From JADJNY01 sp046349615 (GTDB lineage: Bacteria > Planctomycetota > UBA1135 > GCA-002686595), in assembly GCA_046349615.1 (NCBI GenBank), contig JAXMBZ010000015.1:1-64000 (forward strand): a stretch of DNA of 64,000 nucleotides. The letters are read 5' to 3'. This document shows positions 1-13,106 of the stretch, piece by piece. The notes beneath the pieces were generated by a model. It was not told where the DNA came from. It ran no database searches and saw only the letters and a program-made list of their open reading frames with translations. Within the stretch, counting starts at the first letter, position 1. Every line of letters begins with the position of its first letter. The position numbers were made by a program, and so were the translations under genes.

Positions 1-157
1 GCGCGGCGTCGCGACGCTGCGCATCGAGGAGCTCGTCGCCGTCGGCCTCGCACCGCGCGGCGAACGCGGCGCGGCGCGCGAGCTCGCGTCGCGCGTCGGC
101 GGCGACGCGTCGAATCTGCCGCTGAACCCCTTCGTGTGGGGACTCGATTCGATCTGA
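1..157 (+). CDS. C-terminal end of an unknown protein (partial)
   Basis: An open frame enters from the left edge (codons from base 2) and ends with TGA at 155-157, giving about 51 residues that finish NPFVWGLDSI. The composition looks like real coding sequence (Ala/Arg/Glu-rich helix, third-position GC) and it sits 85 bp before the next + gene. No domain is recognisable from so short a tail, so no function is assigned. Confidence 0.5.
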   Translation, partial: RGVATLRIEELVAVGLAPRGERGAARELASRVGGDASNLPLNPFVWGLDSI

Positions 158-242
158 GGCGTGCGCTCGGAGCTGCACGCCGAGCGTGCAGTGCGCGCGA
201 GAGGCCCGTCGACGTCGCGTACGCGCTCGGTACGATGCGCGC

Positions 243-953
243 ATGAACTCCAAGCTCCTGCGCGCGCTCGTCGCGTCGTTCTTCGTCCTGCTGGCCGCCT
301 GCCGTTCGACCTCGACGTCGGCGCCGAGCGAGGCGTACCAGCTCGCGTTCCTCGTACGCGGTCCGTCGACCACGCAGCGCACGCAGGAGGAGCGCAACCA
401 GCTCCAGGCCGCGCACATGGCGAACATCCAGAAGCTCGCGGACGAGAAGAAGCTCCTGATCGCGGGCCCGTTCGGCGACGGCAATCCGCACCCGGAGACG
501 CGCGGGATCTTCCTCTTCGACACGCGCGCGGCCGCGACCGCGCGCGAGTGGACGAGCACGGATCCGGCGGTGCAGGCCGGAACGCTCGCGATGGAGCTCG
601 CGACGCTGCGCTCGTCGTCGCCGCTGAAGCACGCGTACGAGCTCGAGCTCGCGATGCGCGCCGAGCTGAAGGCGCGCGGCGAGGAGCCGCGGATGGAGAC
701 GACGATCCGCGGCTACGTGATGCTCCTCGCGCGCGACGCGGCCGCGGCGGAGCGCGGGCTCGCGTCGACGCGCGCGGCGGGGAAGGTGCTTTTCGAAGGG
801 CGCCTCGAGGACTCGGCGCGCGCGAACTACGTCGCGGTGCTCGACGCGGAGACGGTCGATGCGGCGACGGCGCTGCTCGGCACCGCGGCGCTCGGCGAGC
901 ACGAGCTCGTGTCCTGGTGGAGCACGCGCGCGCTCACGGGGCTCGCGCGCTGA
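243..953 (+). CDS. YciI-like lipoprotein
   Basis: This encodes 236 aa. The N-terminus is a lipoprotein signal with a lipobox ending LLAAC (Cys20), so the product should be membrane-anchored outside the cytoplasm. Residues about 35-125 resemble the YciI/YCII-related ferredoxin-like fold, including a HMANIQKLADEKKLLIAGPF stretch with the usual His and the GPF turn. The second half (about 150-225) looks like a degenerate repeat of the same fold. The ATG at 243 is chosen because the signal peptide starts there; the longer frame upstream is Arg-rich and has no signal. Role unknown; YciI relatives are small-molecule-binding or enzyme-like proteins. Confidence 0.6.
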   Translation: MNSKLLRALVASFFVLLAACRSTSTSAPSEAYQLAFLVRGPSTTQRTQEERNQLQAAHMANIQKLADEKKLLIAGPFGDGNPHPETRGIFLFDTRAAATAREWTSTDPAVQAGTLAMELATLRSSSPLKHAYELELAMRAELKARGEEPRMETTIRGYVMLLARDAAAAERGLASTRAAGKVLFEGRLEDSARANYVAVLDAETVDAATALLGTAALGEHELVSWWSTRALTGLAR

Positions 954-979
954 GCGGATTCGGCGCGAGCGACCTCATC

Positions 980-1014
980 GTCTCGCGCCCGTTCGCGCGA
1001 GCCGCGAACGAGAC
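980..1014. terminator. Candidate bidirectional hairpin terminator
   Basis: GTCTC and GAGAC flank an inner hairpin with arms GTTCGCG (991-997) and CGCGAAC (1003-1009) around a 5-nt loop. It lies between the convergent YciI-like gene and EamA-like gene. There is no T-run, so it is a weak call. Confidence 0.35.
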
Positions 1015-1046
1015 CACGGTCTCGCGCCGATTCGCGCGCACCGCGC

Positions 1047-1469
1047 TCAACGCGGCCGCAGGAACCAGAGCCCCGCGAGACAGAGCACGACGCCGACCGT
1101 CCGCTCCCAGTTCCAGCTCTCGGCGAAGAACCGCAGTCCGATCGGCAGCAGAACGAGCGCGAGCACGCTCATCGTGACGAGCGACGTGCTCGAGATCGGC
1201 CAGCCCGCGCGATACGCGAGCAGGAACCCGAGCTCGATCGCCGCCGCGCCGAGTCCGACGAGCACCGGACTCCACGCGAACGCGGGCCGCACGCTCGCGA
1301 CGCTCCACCCCGGCTCGAGGAACGGCAGTACCGCGAGGCACGCGACGATGCCGACGAGATACGCGATCACGATCGCCGAGAGCGGCGGCGCGTCCTTCGG
1401 CATCGTCTTCTGACCGAGGTGGTAGACGACGTTCCCGAACACGACGAGCACGAGCGGCAGATAGCGCAT
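1047..1469 (-). CDS. Half-size EamA/DMT-family membrane protein
   Basis: A 140-aa, strongly hydrophobic protein with four to five predicted membrane segments and the look of a single EamA (drug/metabolite transporter) repeat, including the SSTSLVTMSVLALVLLPIGL segment typical of the family. Two-repeat EamA transporters are about 300 aa, so this is a single-repeat form that would have to dimerise. I take the ATG at 1469 because it directly precedes the first membrane segment (MRYLPLVLVVFG). Substrate unknown. Confidence 0.6.
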   Translation of the reverse strand: MRYLPLVLVVFGNVVYHLGQKTMPKDAPPLSAIVIAYLVGIVACLAVLPFLEPGWSVASVRPAFAWSPVLVGLGAAAIELGFLLAYRAGWPISSTSLVTMSVLALVLLPIGLRFFAESWNWERTVGVVLCLAGLWFLRPR

Positions 1470-1568
1470 GGCGGGGGAGTCTAGGCGCGCTCCCCGCGAG
1501 CGCAACGACGACGCTCTACGCGTCCGAAGAACGAGCTCCGACCTCGACGACGATCCGACCGCGCGCCC

Positions 1569-2171
1569 TCAACCCTTCCCGCCGTAATTCGCCGGGAACA
1601 GCGCGCGCTCGACCGCCTCGATCGCGATGTGGAGCACCTTGATGTGCACCTCTTGGATGCGATCCGACGTCTCCGCGAGCGGCACGACGATCGGCACGTC
1701 GACGAGCGCCTTCGCCTTGCCGCCGCCCTTGCCGAGCAGGCCGACGGTCGTGATGCGCTTCTTCTTCGCGACCTCGATGGCGCGGAGGATGTTCGGCGAG
1801 TTCCCGCTGGTCGTGATCGCGACGAGGAGGTCGCCCTCTTTCCCGTACGCCTCCACCGAGCGCGCGAACACTTCGTCGAACCCGAAGTCGTTCGCGATGC
1901 ACGTGAGCTGGCTCGGATCGCTGAACGCGATCGCCGGCAACGCCGCCCGGTCCTTCCGGAACCTCCCGGTGAACTCCTCGGCGAAGTGCATCGCGTCGCA
2001 CATGCTCCCGCCGTTCCCACAACTCATCAGCAAGCCGCCGCGCTTCAACGTCTCCGCCGCCGCCGCCGCGAACCGCTCGACCTGAGCCACGTTCGCCGCA
2101 TCGGCGAGAAACGCCTCGAGCGTCGCCCGCGCCTCCTCGAAAGACCTTCGAACCGAATCGTGCGCCACCAT
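1569..2171 (-). CDS. gmhA: SIS-domain phosphoheptose isomerase (GmhA-like)
   Basis: A 200-aa SIS-fold protein. The family converts sedoheptulose 7-phosphate to D-glycero-heptose 7-phosphate in the cytoplasm, the first step to lipopolysaccharide or S-layer heptose. Visible hallmarks are SCGNGGSMCDAMHFAEEFTG (about 50-69), the TTSGNSPN sugar-phosphate loop (about 120) and a C-terminal helix with EVHIKVLH. Length matches GmhA (about 190-200 aa). The ATG at 2171 is used; the frame continues far upstream but there it is only a high-GC shadow of the + strand dehydrogenase. It diverges from that gene across a gap that holds the palindromic element at 2245-2375. Confidence 0.85.
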   Translation of the reverse strand: MVAHDSVRRSFEEARATLEAFLADAANVAQVERFAAAAAETLKRGGLLMSCGNGGSMCDAMHFAEEFTGRFRKDRAALPAIAFSDPSQLTCIANDFGFDEVFARSVEAYGKEGDLLVAITTSGNSPNILRAIEVAKKKRITTVGLLGKGGGKAKALVDVPIVVPLAETSDRIQEVHIKVLHIAIEAVERALFPANYGGKG

Positions 2172-2244
2172 GATTTGCGCCGAGCCTATCCCTCCAACCC
2201 GCTCGAGGCGAGCCGCTCGTCTCTCCCTTCTCCTTCTCCCAATA

Positions 2245-2375
2245 GAACTCCGCGCTCGATCAGGCCGGTTCCTCCGGCCGGATCGAGCGCGGAGTCTGGG
2301 ATGCGGAGCACCCACATGTGTTCCGCTGCGTCCCTTCCCCCGTTGCTCCCCATCCGCCTCGCGCGCTCCCTCCCG
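2245..2375 (-). repeat. Dispersed hairpin element, copy 2 (family C)
   Basis: On the - strand this reads: a conserved block (about 2375-2333), a small hairpin (about 2313-2298), then a 22-bp-arm hairpin at 2247-2268/2274-2295 with loop TTCCT on the + strand. The arms pair with a single mismatch. The whole unit aligns with the + strand copy at about 7765-7882 in inverse orientation. In the reading direction of the element, the next gene is gmhA (start 2171), so it could be part of that gene's leader. Confidence 0.75.
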
Positions 2376-2397
2376 CCCCCGCCCCCGCAGCGAATGT

Positions 2398-2423
2398 GTT
2401 GAAAAACCTGCCTGACTCCGTAC
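2398..2423 (+). promoter_or_regulatory. Conserved upstream box (family B), xanthine dehydrogenase
   Basis: The sequence GTTGAAAAACCTGCCTGACT and the following CCGTAC recur, with few changes, upstream of hemY (36083-36113, - strand) and of the CPR gene starting at 54986 (55013-55043, - strand). All three point towards a start codon, here 15 bp away. TTGAAA followed 16 nt later by TACACG could be a -35/-10 pair, but the -10 match is poor. The conserved spacer says repeat or protein-binding site rather than a bare promoter. Confidence 0.45.
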
Positions 2424-2438
2424 ACGATCCCCCCCGCC

Positions 2439-5072
<2,634 letters not shown>

Positions 5073-5130
5073 AGCGGGAACACGAGCGTTCGTGCGGAGC
5101 GAGGCGCGCTCGGATCGAGAGCGTCGCGCG

Positions 5131-6462
5131 ATGAACGTCCTGCTCGACCGCGGAACGCTCGGGCCGTCGTTCGTCGTCGAGCACGGACGGCTGCGAGGCG
5201 CGACGAAGGACGAGCTCGAGCACCGCGGCGCGTTCGCGCGGCTCGATTGCGCGTGGGCGCGCGACACCGAGCTCCTCCCCGGCTTCGTGAACGCGCACAC
5301 GCACCTCTACTCGGGGCTCGCGCCGCTCGGCATGCCGGCGCCCAAGCGCGCGCCCGAGACGTTCCTGCAGATCCTCGAGCGCGTCTGGTGGCGGCTCGAT
5401 CGCGCGCTCGACGAACGCGCGCTGCGCGCTTCGGCTCGGCTCGCGCTCGCGGAAGGCCTGCTCGCGGGCACGACGGCGTTCGTCGACCACCACGAGTCGC
5501 CCGCGTTCGTCGACGGGTCGCTCGACGTGCTCGCGGAGTGCGCGGAGGAGCTCGGCGCGCGCCTCGTCGTCACGTATGGAGCGACGGAGCGCAACGAGGG
5601 GCGCGAGGAAGCGCGGCGCGGGCTCGCCGAGTGCGCGCGCTTCGTGCGTGCGAACCCGTCGTCGCCGGTGCGCGGGCTCGTCGGCCTGCACGCGGCGTTC
5701 ACGGTGAGCGACGACACGCTGCGCGACGCGGGCGAGCTCGCGCGCGAGCTCGGTGTTCCGGTGCACGTGCACGTCGCCGAGGACTGGGCCGACGTCGCGG
5801 ACGCGCACGAGCGCGGCTACACGGGCGTGCTCGAGCGACTGCTCGCGTGCGACGCGCTGCCGAAGGGCTCGATCTTGGCGCACGGCGTGCACTTGACGGT
5901 CGACGAGGTGCGGCGCGCAGGCGAACTCGGGCTCTGGCTCGTGCAGAACCCGCGGTCGAACGAAGGCAATCGCGTCGGCTACCCGCGCGCGCTCGTCGCG
6001 AGCGCGAACGTGGCGCTCGGCACGGACGGTTGGCCGGCGGACATGCGCGTCGAGCGCGATGCGCTGCTGCGGATCGGGACGCAGAACGGCGACGCACGCA
6101 CGGCGCTCGAAGCGCGCGTCGACGCGGGGCGCAGGCTCATGAGCGCGCTCACCGGCGCGAAGCTCGGCGCGGAGAGCGGCCGAGTCGCGGACGGTGCAGG
6201 TGCGAAGCCCGACGCCCGCGCGTCGAGCTCCAGCGCGGTCGTCGGAGCGGCGCCGAGCAGCGCGGACGCGCTCGACGGTCTCTCCGCCGACGTGATCGTC
6301 GGCGCGCCGAACGCGCCGCCGCGGCACGTGCTCGTCGCCGGGCGCGTCGTCGTGCGAGACGGCGAGCTCGTCACCGCCGACCTCGAGCGCCTGCGCGCCG
6401 AAGCGCGCTTCGAGGCCGCGCGCCTCTGGCCGCGCATGAGCGCCTTGCCCGAACCCGCGTGA
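5131..6462 (+). CDS. ssnA: SsnA-like amidohydrolase
   Basis: A 443-aa metal-dependent amidohydrolase of the SsnA / guanine-deaminase-like group. Metal-binding signatures are NAHTHLYSG (about 54-62), HVHVAED (about 211), HGVHLT (about 250) and GTDGWP (about 297). The family hydrolyses C-N bonds of purines, s-triazines or related rings. Between about residues 345 and 385 there is an Ala/Ser/Gly-rich linker before the C-terminal beta segment, unlike the compact family norm. The ATG at 5131 follows xdh by 58 bp, which suggests one transcript. The substrate is not visible from sequence. Confidence 0.75.
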   Translation: MNVLLDRGTLGPSFVVEHGRLRGATKDELEHRGAFARLDCAWARDTELLPGFVNAHTHLYSGLAPLGMPAPKRAPETFLQILERVWWRLDRALDERALRASARLALAEGLLAGTTAFVDHHESPAFVDGSLDVLAECAEELGARLVVTYGATERNEGREEARRGLAECARFVRANPSSPVRGLVGLHAAFTVSDDTLRDAGELARELGVPVHVHVAEDWADVADAHERGYTGVLERLLACDALPKGSILAHGVHLTVDEVRRAGELGLWLVQNPRSNEGNRVGYPRALVASANVALGTDGWPADMRVERDALLRIGTQNGDARTALEARVDAGRRLMSALTGAKLGAESGRVADGAGAKPDARASSSSAVVGAAPSSADALDGLSADVIVGAPNAPPRHVLVAGRVVVRDGELVTADLERLRAEARFEAARLWPRMSALPEPA

Positions 6463-6479
6463 ACGGGTACGACGAGCGC

Positions 6480-7745
6480 ATGACGCGCCTCTCCATCGAC
6501 GCCGATCGGTTGTACGCGAGCCTCGACGCGCTCGGCGCGATCGGCGCGTACCACGACGAACCGACGGGACTGACCGGTGTGCGCCGGCTCGCGCTCACCG
6601 CCGAGGACGGCGCGGGGCGTCGGCATGTCGTCGACGCGATGCGCGCGCTCGGCCTCGCGGTGACGATCGACCGCATCGGAAACGTGTACGCGCGCCGCGA
6701 AGGGCGCGATCCGCGCGCGAAGCCCGTGATGATGGGCTCGCACATCGATTCGGTGGCGACGGCGGGGCGGTTCGATGGGTGCCTCGGCGTGCTCGGCGGG
6801 CTCGAGGTCGTGCGCACGCTGAACGATGCGCGGCAGGTGACTCGGCGGCCGATCGTCGTCGCGTTCTTCACGGAAGAAGAAGGCGCGCGCTTCTCGACCG
6901 ACATGCTCGGCAGCGCGGTCGCGACGAAGCGCATCGCGCTCGACAAGGCGTGGGCGCTGACGGATCGCGCGGGGAAAAGCGTGAAGAGCGAGCTCGAGGC
7001 GATCGGGTTCCTCGGGGAGGCGCCGGTGGAGCTCGATCCGCCGCACGCGTACGTCGAGTGCCACGTCGAGCAGGGGCCGGTGCTGCGCGCGGCGAACGTC
7101 GACATCGGAGTGGTGACCGGCGTGCAGGCGATCGCGTGGCACGAGCTCGTGATCACGGGGCGCAGCGCGCACGCGGGCACGACGCCGATGGAGTTGCGGC
7201 GCGATCCGGGGATGGCGGCGGCGCGGATCCAGCTCTACCTGCGCGCGATGGTGCTGTCGGGGCGCTACACGAAGCAGCTGCGGGCGACGGTCGGCGTGAC
7301 GCAGTACTCGCCGGGGCTCGTGAACGTGGTGCCGAATCGCGTGCAGATGACGGTCGATGTGCGGCATCCCGACGACGAGGTGTTGAAGAAGGCGCTCGGT
7401 GAGCTCGTGCCGTTCTATGGGAAAGTCGCGGAGGAGGAGCGCGTCGAGGTGCAGCACAAGGTGACCGCGCGCACGCCGAACATCGCGTTCGCGCCGCGCG
7501 TGCAGGAGCTCGTGTTGAAACACGCGGAGGGGCGTGGGTTGTCCTTCAAGAAGATCGTCAGCGGCGCGGGGCACGATGCGCAGGAGATGGCGGCGGTGTG
7601 TCCGGCGGGGATGGTGTTCGTGCCGGGCGAGTACGAGGGGATCAGTCACAACCCGCGCGAGTACTCGACGAAGGAGCAGTGTGCGAATGGGGTGAATGTG
7701 ATGCTCGACGTCGTGACGGAGTTGGCGGAGGAGGAGGGGGTGTGA
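6480..7745 (+). CDS. M20-family N-carbamoyl-amino-acid / allantoate amidohydrolase
   Basis: A 421-aa zinc hydrolase of the HyuC/AllC group, which removes the carbamoyl group from N-carbamoyl amino acids, ureidoglycine precursors or allantoate. Metal ligands are visible in GSHIDSV (about 86), GRFDGCLG, TEEEGARF (about 131), HVEQGP (about 196) and the C-terminal SHNPRE (about 391). The lid-domain motif GRSAHAGTTPM is intact. The ATG at 6480 lies 17 bp after ssnA. It acts in the cytoplasm, in line with the purine/pyrimidine theme of the cluster. Hydantoinase/carbamoylase and allantoate specificity cannot be told apart by eye. Confidence 0.8.
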   Translation: MTRLSIDADRLYASLDALGAIGAYHDEPTGLTGVRRLALTAEDGAGRRHVVDAMRALGLAVTIDRIGNVYARREGRDPRAKPVMMGSHIDSVATAGRFDGCLGVLGGLEVVRTLNDARQVTRRPIVVAFFTEEEGARFSTDMLGSAVATKRIALDKAWALTDRAGKSVKSELEAIGFLGEAPVELDPPHAYVECHVEQGPVLRAANVDIGVVTGVQAIAWHELVITGRSAHAGTTPMELRRDPGMAAARIQLYLRAMVLSGRYTKQLRATVGVTQYSPGLVNVVPNRVQMTVDVRHPDDEVLKKALGELVPFYGKVAEEERVEVQHKVTARTPNIAFAPRVQELVLKHAEGRGLSFKKIVSGAGHDAQEMAAVCPAGMVFVPGEYEGISHNPREYSTKEQCANGVNVMLDVVTELAEEEGV

Positions 7746-7764
7746 TGGGGCGATCGGGAGCGCA

Positions 7765-7882
7765 ACGGCAGGATGAGGCGCAACGGGGAGAGGGACGCAA
7801 CGGAACACATTCGGATGCTTCGCATTCCGGACTCCGTGCGTGCTCGGGCCGGAGGAACCGGCCCGAGCACGCACGGAGTTCT
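7765..7882 (+). repeat. Dispersed hairpin element, copy 1 (family C)
   Basis: A conserved block (7765-7800), a small hairpin around GGATGC/GCATTC (7813-7828), then a hairpin with perfect 22-bp arms (7831-7852 and 7858-7879) and loop AGGAA. It fills most of the gap between the carbamoylase and the nitrilase gene and ends 38 nt before the nitrilase GTG. The inverse copy is at 2245-2375. The arm ends (ACTCCG, GGCCGG) and loop are conserved between copies while about ten middle bases differ in a paired way. Confidence 0.8.
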
Positions 7883-7917
7883 AGGTTTCTCTCAGCAACG
7901 AGCGAGGGGGTGAGGGT

Positions 7918-8850
7918 GTGAGTGGGGTCGTGCGGGCGGCGATGACGGAGACCGTGAATGCGTACCGCGACATGCCGGCGCGCGTCGAGGACCTCGCGCA
8001 GCTCGAAACGAAGCTCCCTGCGATCCGGCGTGCGAACGTCGAGCACCACATCGGCCTGATGAAGGCCGCGAAGGCGCGGGGCGTGCGCGTGATCTGCTTC
8101 GGCGAGCTCTTCCCCGCGCCCTACTTCGCGCTGACGCACGCGCCGATGTGGACGGCGCTCGCGGAAGACTGGCGCGAAGGGATGACGGTGACCGAGCTCC
8201 GCGCCGCTGCGCGCGCGCACGCGATGATCGTGATCGCGCCGATCTACGAGCTCGATCGCAGCGGGAAGCGGTTCAACACGGCGGTCGTGATCGACGAGAC
8301 GGGCGCCGTGCTCGGCAAGTTCCGCAAGGCGCACATCCCGCACGGCGCGAACGAGCAGGGACGGTTCCTCGAGGGCTTCTACTACGACCGCTCGAACGGC
8401 GAGAACGGCCCGCACGTGCGCAACGTGTCGAAGAACCCGTTCTTCCCGGTGTGGGAGACGAGCGTCGGTCGCCTCGGCGTCGCGATCTGCTACGACCGCC
8501 ACTTCGAAGGCGTGATGAGCACGCTCGCAAAGGAGGGCGCGGAGCTCGTGTTCAGTCCGGCGGTGACGTTCGGCGCGAAGAGCGAGCGGATGTGGGAGAT
8601 GGAGTTCGAGGTCGACGCGGCGCGGCACAACCTCGTCATCGGCGGCTCGAACCGGAAGGGCAGCGAGCCGCCGTGGAACCAGCCGTACTTCGGCAAGAGC
8701 TACTTCGTCGGCCCCAACGGTCGCTTCACCAACGTGAGCACGCAGGCGGAGCTCGTCATTGCCGATGTCGATCTCGGCCAGCTCTCGCGGCCGGATCCGT
8801 CGGGGTGGAACTTGAAGCGCGATCTGCGGCCGGACGCGTACTCGCGCTGA
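7918..8850 (+). CDS. Nitrilase-superfamily amidase, beta-ureidopropionase type
   Basis: A 310-aa carbon-nitrogen hydrolase. The catalytic triad is visible: Glu63 in GELFPAPYF, Lys about 138 in RKAHIPH, and Cys about 191 in AICYDRHF. Close relatives hydrolyse N-carbamoyl-beta-amino acids (last step of reductive pyrimidine breakdown) or related carbamoyl compounds. The GTG at 7918 is preferred over the ATG at 7942 because VVRAAMTETVNAY forms the first beta strand of the fold. It closes the + strand catabolic run and is preceded by the hairpin element at 7765-7882. Confidence 0.8.
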   Translation: MSGVVRAAMTETVNAYRDMPARVEDLAQLETKLPAIRRANVEHHIGLMKAAKARGVRVICFGELFPAPYFALTHAPMWTALAEDWREGMTVTELRAAARAHAMIVIAPIYELDRSGKRFNTAVVIDETGAVLGKFRKAHIPHGANEQGRFLEGFYYDRSNGENGPHVRNVSKNPFFPVWETSVGRLGVAICYDRHFEGVMSTLAKEGAELVFSPAVTFGAKSERMWEMEFEVDAARHNLVIGGSNRKGSEPPWNQPYFGKSYFVGPNGRFTNVSTQAELVIADVDLGQLSRPDPSGWNLKRDLRPDAYSR

Positions 8851-8982
8851 GTCAGGGAGCGATCACCGGCCGCCCGCAATGCGCTACACTCGAGCGCCCA
8901 TCGGGCTCCAGATCACGCGGAGTCGACTCTCAAAGCGATGGCGCAACGACACATCGCGCTCGCACTCGGAGGCTCCTTCGCC

Positions 8983-9510
8983 ATGAAGCACACGCACTCG
9001 CTCCTCGTCGTCGCAAACCTGGCGCTGCTCAGCTATGTCTTCGTGACCAAGGTCCTTGGGCAGCAACCCACCCCCTTCGGCGGACCGGCGCAGCCCTATC
9101 CGTGGAGTCGTCCGTCGGAGGCGAAGGAGTTCCAGGAGCTCGTCTTCAAGAGCCAGGATGGCGTTGTTCGCATGCGCGTCGGACTTCTGCCCAAGCGTGG
9201 CGGTGCGCCGGGGATCGAGATGTTCGACGCGAAGGGGAAACGGCGCATGTCTCTCGGACTCGACGGGGAAGGAGCGCCTTCAATCGAACTGAACGAGCCC
9301 AATGGGGGTCCGGTCCTCATGCTCGAGACGACCGAAGCGGGCCTCCCTCAGATCCAGATGGCAGACTTCAACTCGACGCATCAGACGGCGTGGACCAAGG
9401 TGAGCCTCGGCCTGGTCCTCGACAACTCGAAGGAGAAGCAGACAACGCGCGGGCACCTCGGCGTGTACGCGGACGACGGAGTCGTGCTGTTCGATACGCC
9501 GGCCAAGTGA
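8983..9510 (+). CDS. Unknown protein with N-terminal membrane anchor
   Basis: A 175-aa protein with one N-terminal hydrophobic segment (SLLVVANLALLSYVFV), then a soluble beta-rich region with repeated short motifs (GVVRMRVGLLP, GAPGIEMFDAKG, GAPSIELNEPNG, GVVLFDTP). These could form a small beta-helix or solenoid. The ATG at 8983 has a good GGAGG ribosome-binding site 9 bp upstream; an in-frame ATG at 8938 is possible. Base composition is visibly less GC-rich than its neighbours. I recognise no family. Confidence 0.6.
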   Translation: MKHTHSLLVVANLALLSYVFVTKVLGQQPTPFGGPAQPYPWSRPSEAKEFQELVFKSQDGVVRMRVGLLPKRGGAPGIEMFDAKGKRRMSLGLDGEGAPSIELNEPNGGPVLMLETTEAGLPQIQMADFNSTHQTAWTKVSLGLVLDNSKEKQTTRGHLGVYADDGVVLFDTPAK

Positions 9511-9562
9511 ACTGGCGAGCTCCGACAGAGATGTGCGTTCGGCGGTCCTCACGCCGGTCGCG

Positions 9563-9793
9563 TCAGGAGCTCACGTAGCTGGTAGAGGCTGTGAGAACCG
9601 CGTCGCGCAGCCATCGCAGGATGTGGAGGTGCGTCAGGTCGGCCTCGACCCCGACGTCGGCGTGCGCGGAGAGCGGGACGTCGAGGCGCGACTCGTTGAA
9701 CTCGAGCTCGAAGCCCGGACCGCGGAACGTGACGCGCGCTCCACGCTGCTCGAGCTCGTACGCGCGGCCCTCGCTGCGCCCGAGCATGAACTG
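9563..9793 (-). pseudogene. Detached 3' end of the ygfK-like gene
   Basis: This stretch encodes a tail (EGRAYELEQRGARVTFRGPG onwards) that matches the last 75 or so residues of the YgfK-like protein at 10934-13009, ending in TSYVSS instead of TSYLSADA. The DNA copies (about 9567-9790 and 10940-11163) are about 88-90% identical through the middle and less so at the stop end. No start or rest of the gene is present. The M90 peptidase gene lies between the two copies, and its stop codon is about 14 bp from the broken edge here. Confidence 0.8.
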
Positions 9794-9806
9794 GACGTGG
9801 CGCCTG

Positions 9807-10850
9807 TCAGCGCTGCGCGATGCGACTTCCACCGGCTCGGCAGCAGCGCTTGTACTTCGCTCCGCTCCCGCACGGGCACGCTTCGTTGCGGCGAAAGCGC
9901 GACCGCGACAGGACGGACTGGATCTTCGCGAAGGTCAGCGTGTGCGTGCTCTGGCGGTAGATGCGTTCGAGGACGGCGTACAGCTCCGGGTGCTTCTCCC
10001 GGAGTCTCACCGGGTCCTCGAAGAACGACTCGCTCGCCACGGCGAAGAACTCCGCTGGGTTCGTTCCGGCGTAGGCCCGCAGGCTCGAGCGCCTCTCCGC
10101 TATCGCCTGCATCTCCTTCCGGACGAGCTCGGCCCAGCCGTGCGCCGCGGTGGAGCCAAGCAGCTTCTTCGGAACGCCGTCGACGGAGCCGTCCATCCAG
10201 TCGACGAGGTGGGCGAACTCGTGGACACCGACATTGTGGCCGTCGCGGGCGCGTCGGAAGCCGTCGATCAGGTGCGACTTCGCGAGGATCATCGTCCTGC
10301 GGAGCTCCTGGTCGCCGACCACCCCCGATGCCCGCGCGCCGTCGCCGCGACCACGCCAGTCCGTCGTGAACGCGTCGGGGTAGACCAGCACCTCGTTGAC
10401 GTTCTCCCACTCCCAGCCCGGCAGTCCGAAGACCGGGATGACTGCGCTCGCGGCGACCAGGACGCGGCATGTGTCGTCGACCGTCGTGCCGACGCCGGTG
10501 ATCCGCTTCTCGACGACGAAGATCTCGAGCTCCTCGAGGAAGCGCTGGGCTTCGCCGGGCTCGAGCGCGCCGTAGAAGGCGATGTTGCCCGCGACGATCG
10601 CGCGGAGCTCGGCCGGTGCGCCGCGCGCCCGGATGCGTGCCCGGCGTGCGTAGCGGCGCGCGAGGGCGAACAGGATCCAGGCGAACGGAAGCGCGGCGAG
10701 CGCGGCGAACGGCGCCAGCTCGGGGAAGGCGATCGACGCCGCGGTCGCGACCGCGAGCAGAGCGAGGATCGCCGCACCGAGGCTCCACGCACGACGGCGA
10801 TCGCGGCGAATGCGGTCCCGCTTCGGGCTCGAGCTCGGCGCAAGCGTCAT
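9807..10850 (-). CDS. MtfA-like M90 zinc peptidase with C-terminal SEC-C motif
   Basis: A 347-aa protein. Residues about 22-62 form two membrane segments after a basic N-terminus. Residues about 75-300 match the MtfA/M90 zinc peptidase family, with the HEFAH zinc site at 210-214 and the FGLPGWEWENVNEVLVYPDA region. The C-terminus carries a SEC-C zinc-binding motif (CPCGSGAKYKRCC). E. coli MtfA is a soluble peptidase that also binds the Mlc repressor; here it would be membrane-tethered. The gene sits between a complete ygfK-like gene and a duplicate of that gene's 3' end, so it was probably inserted there. Confidence 0.8.
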   Translation of the reverse strand: MTLAPSSSPKRDRIRRDRRRAWSLGAAILALLAVATAASIAFPELAPFAALAALPFAWILFALARRYARRARIRARGAPAELRAIVAGNIAFYGALEPGEAQRFLEELEIFVVEKRITGVGTTVDDTCRVLVAASAVIPVFGLPGWEWENVNEVLVYPDAFTTDWRGRGDGARASGVVGDQELRRTMILAKSHLIDGFRRARDGHNVGVHEFAHLVDWMDGSVDGVPKKLLGSTAAHGWAELVRKEMQAIAERRSSLRAYAGTNPAEFFAVASESFFEDPVRLREKHPELYAVLERIYRQSTHTLTFAKIQSVLSRSRFRRNEACPCGSGAKYKRCCRAGGSRIAQR

Positions 10851-10933
10851 GGCGTCACGCTCGCGACCGTCCACTCGCGGCTCCGTGCGTCCGGCGCGGC
10901 GCGCGGCGGAGCGTGGAAAGGGGTTGTGCGCGG

Positions 10934-13009
<2,076 letters not shown>

Positions 13010-13106
13010 GTCGTCCTCCTCGTGATCGTCAGCGTACCGGTGGAGCGCGTCGTCCGGGCTGCGCGTCGACGCGGCGCGAGTCCGATCGCGCCGCGCGCTC
13101 GCCGGC

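Noticed and set aside
5247..6479. Extension of the carbamoylase frame far upstream
   Set aside because: The upstream part is Arg-rich and lies out of frame over ssnA; the M20 fold starts at 6480.
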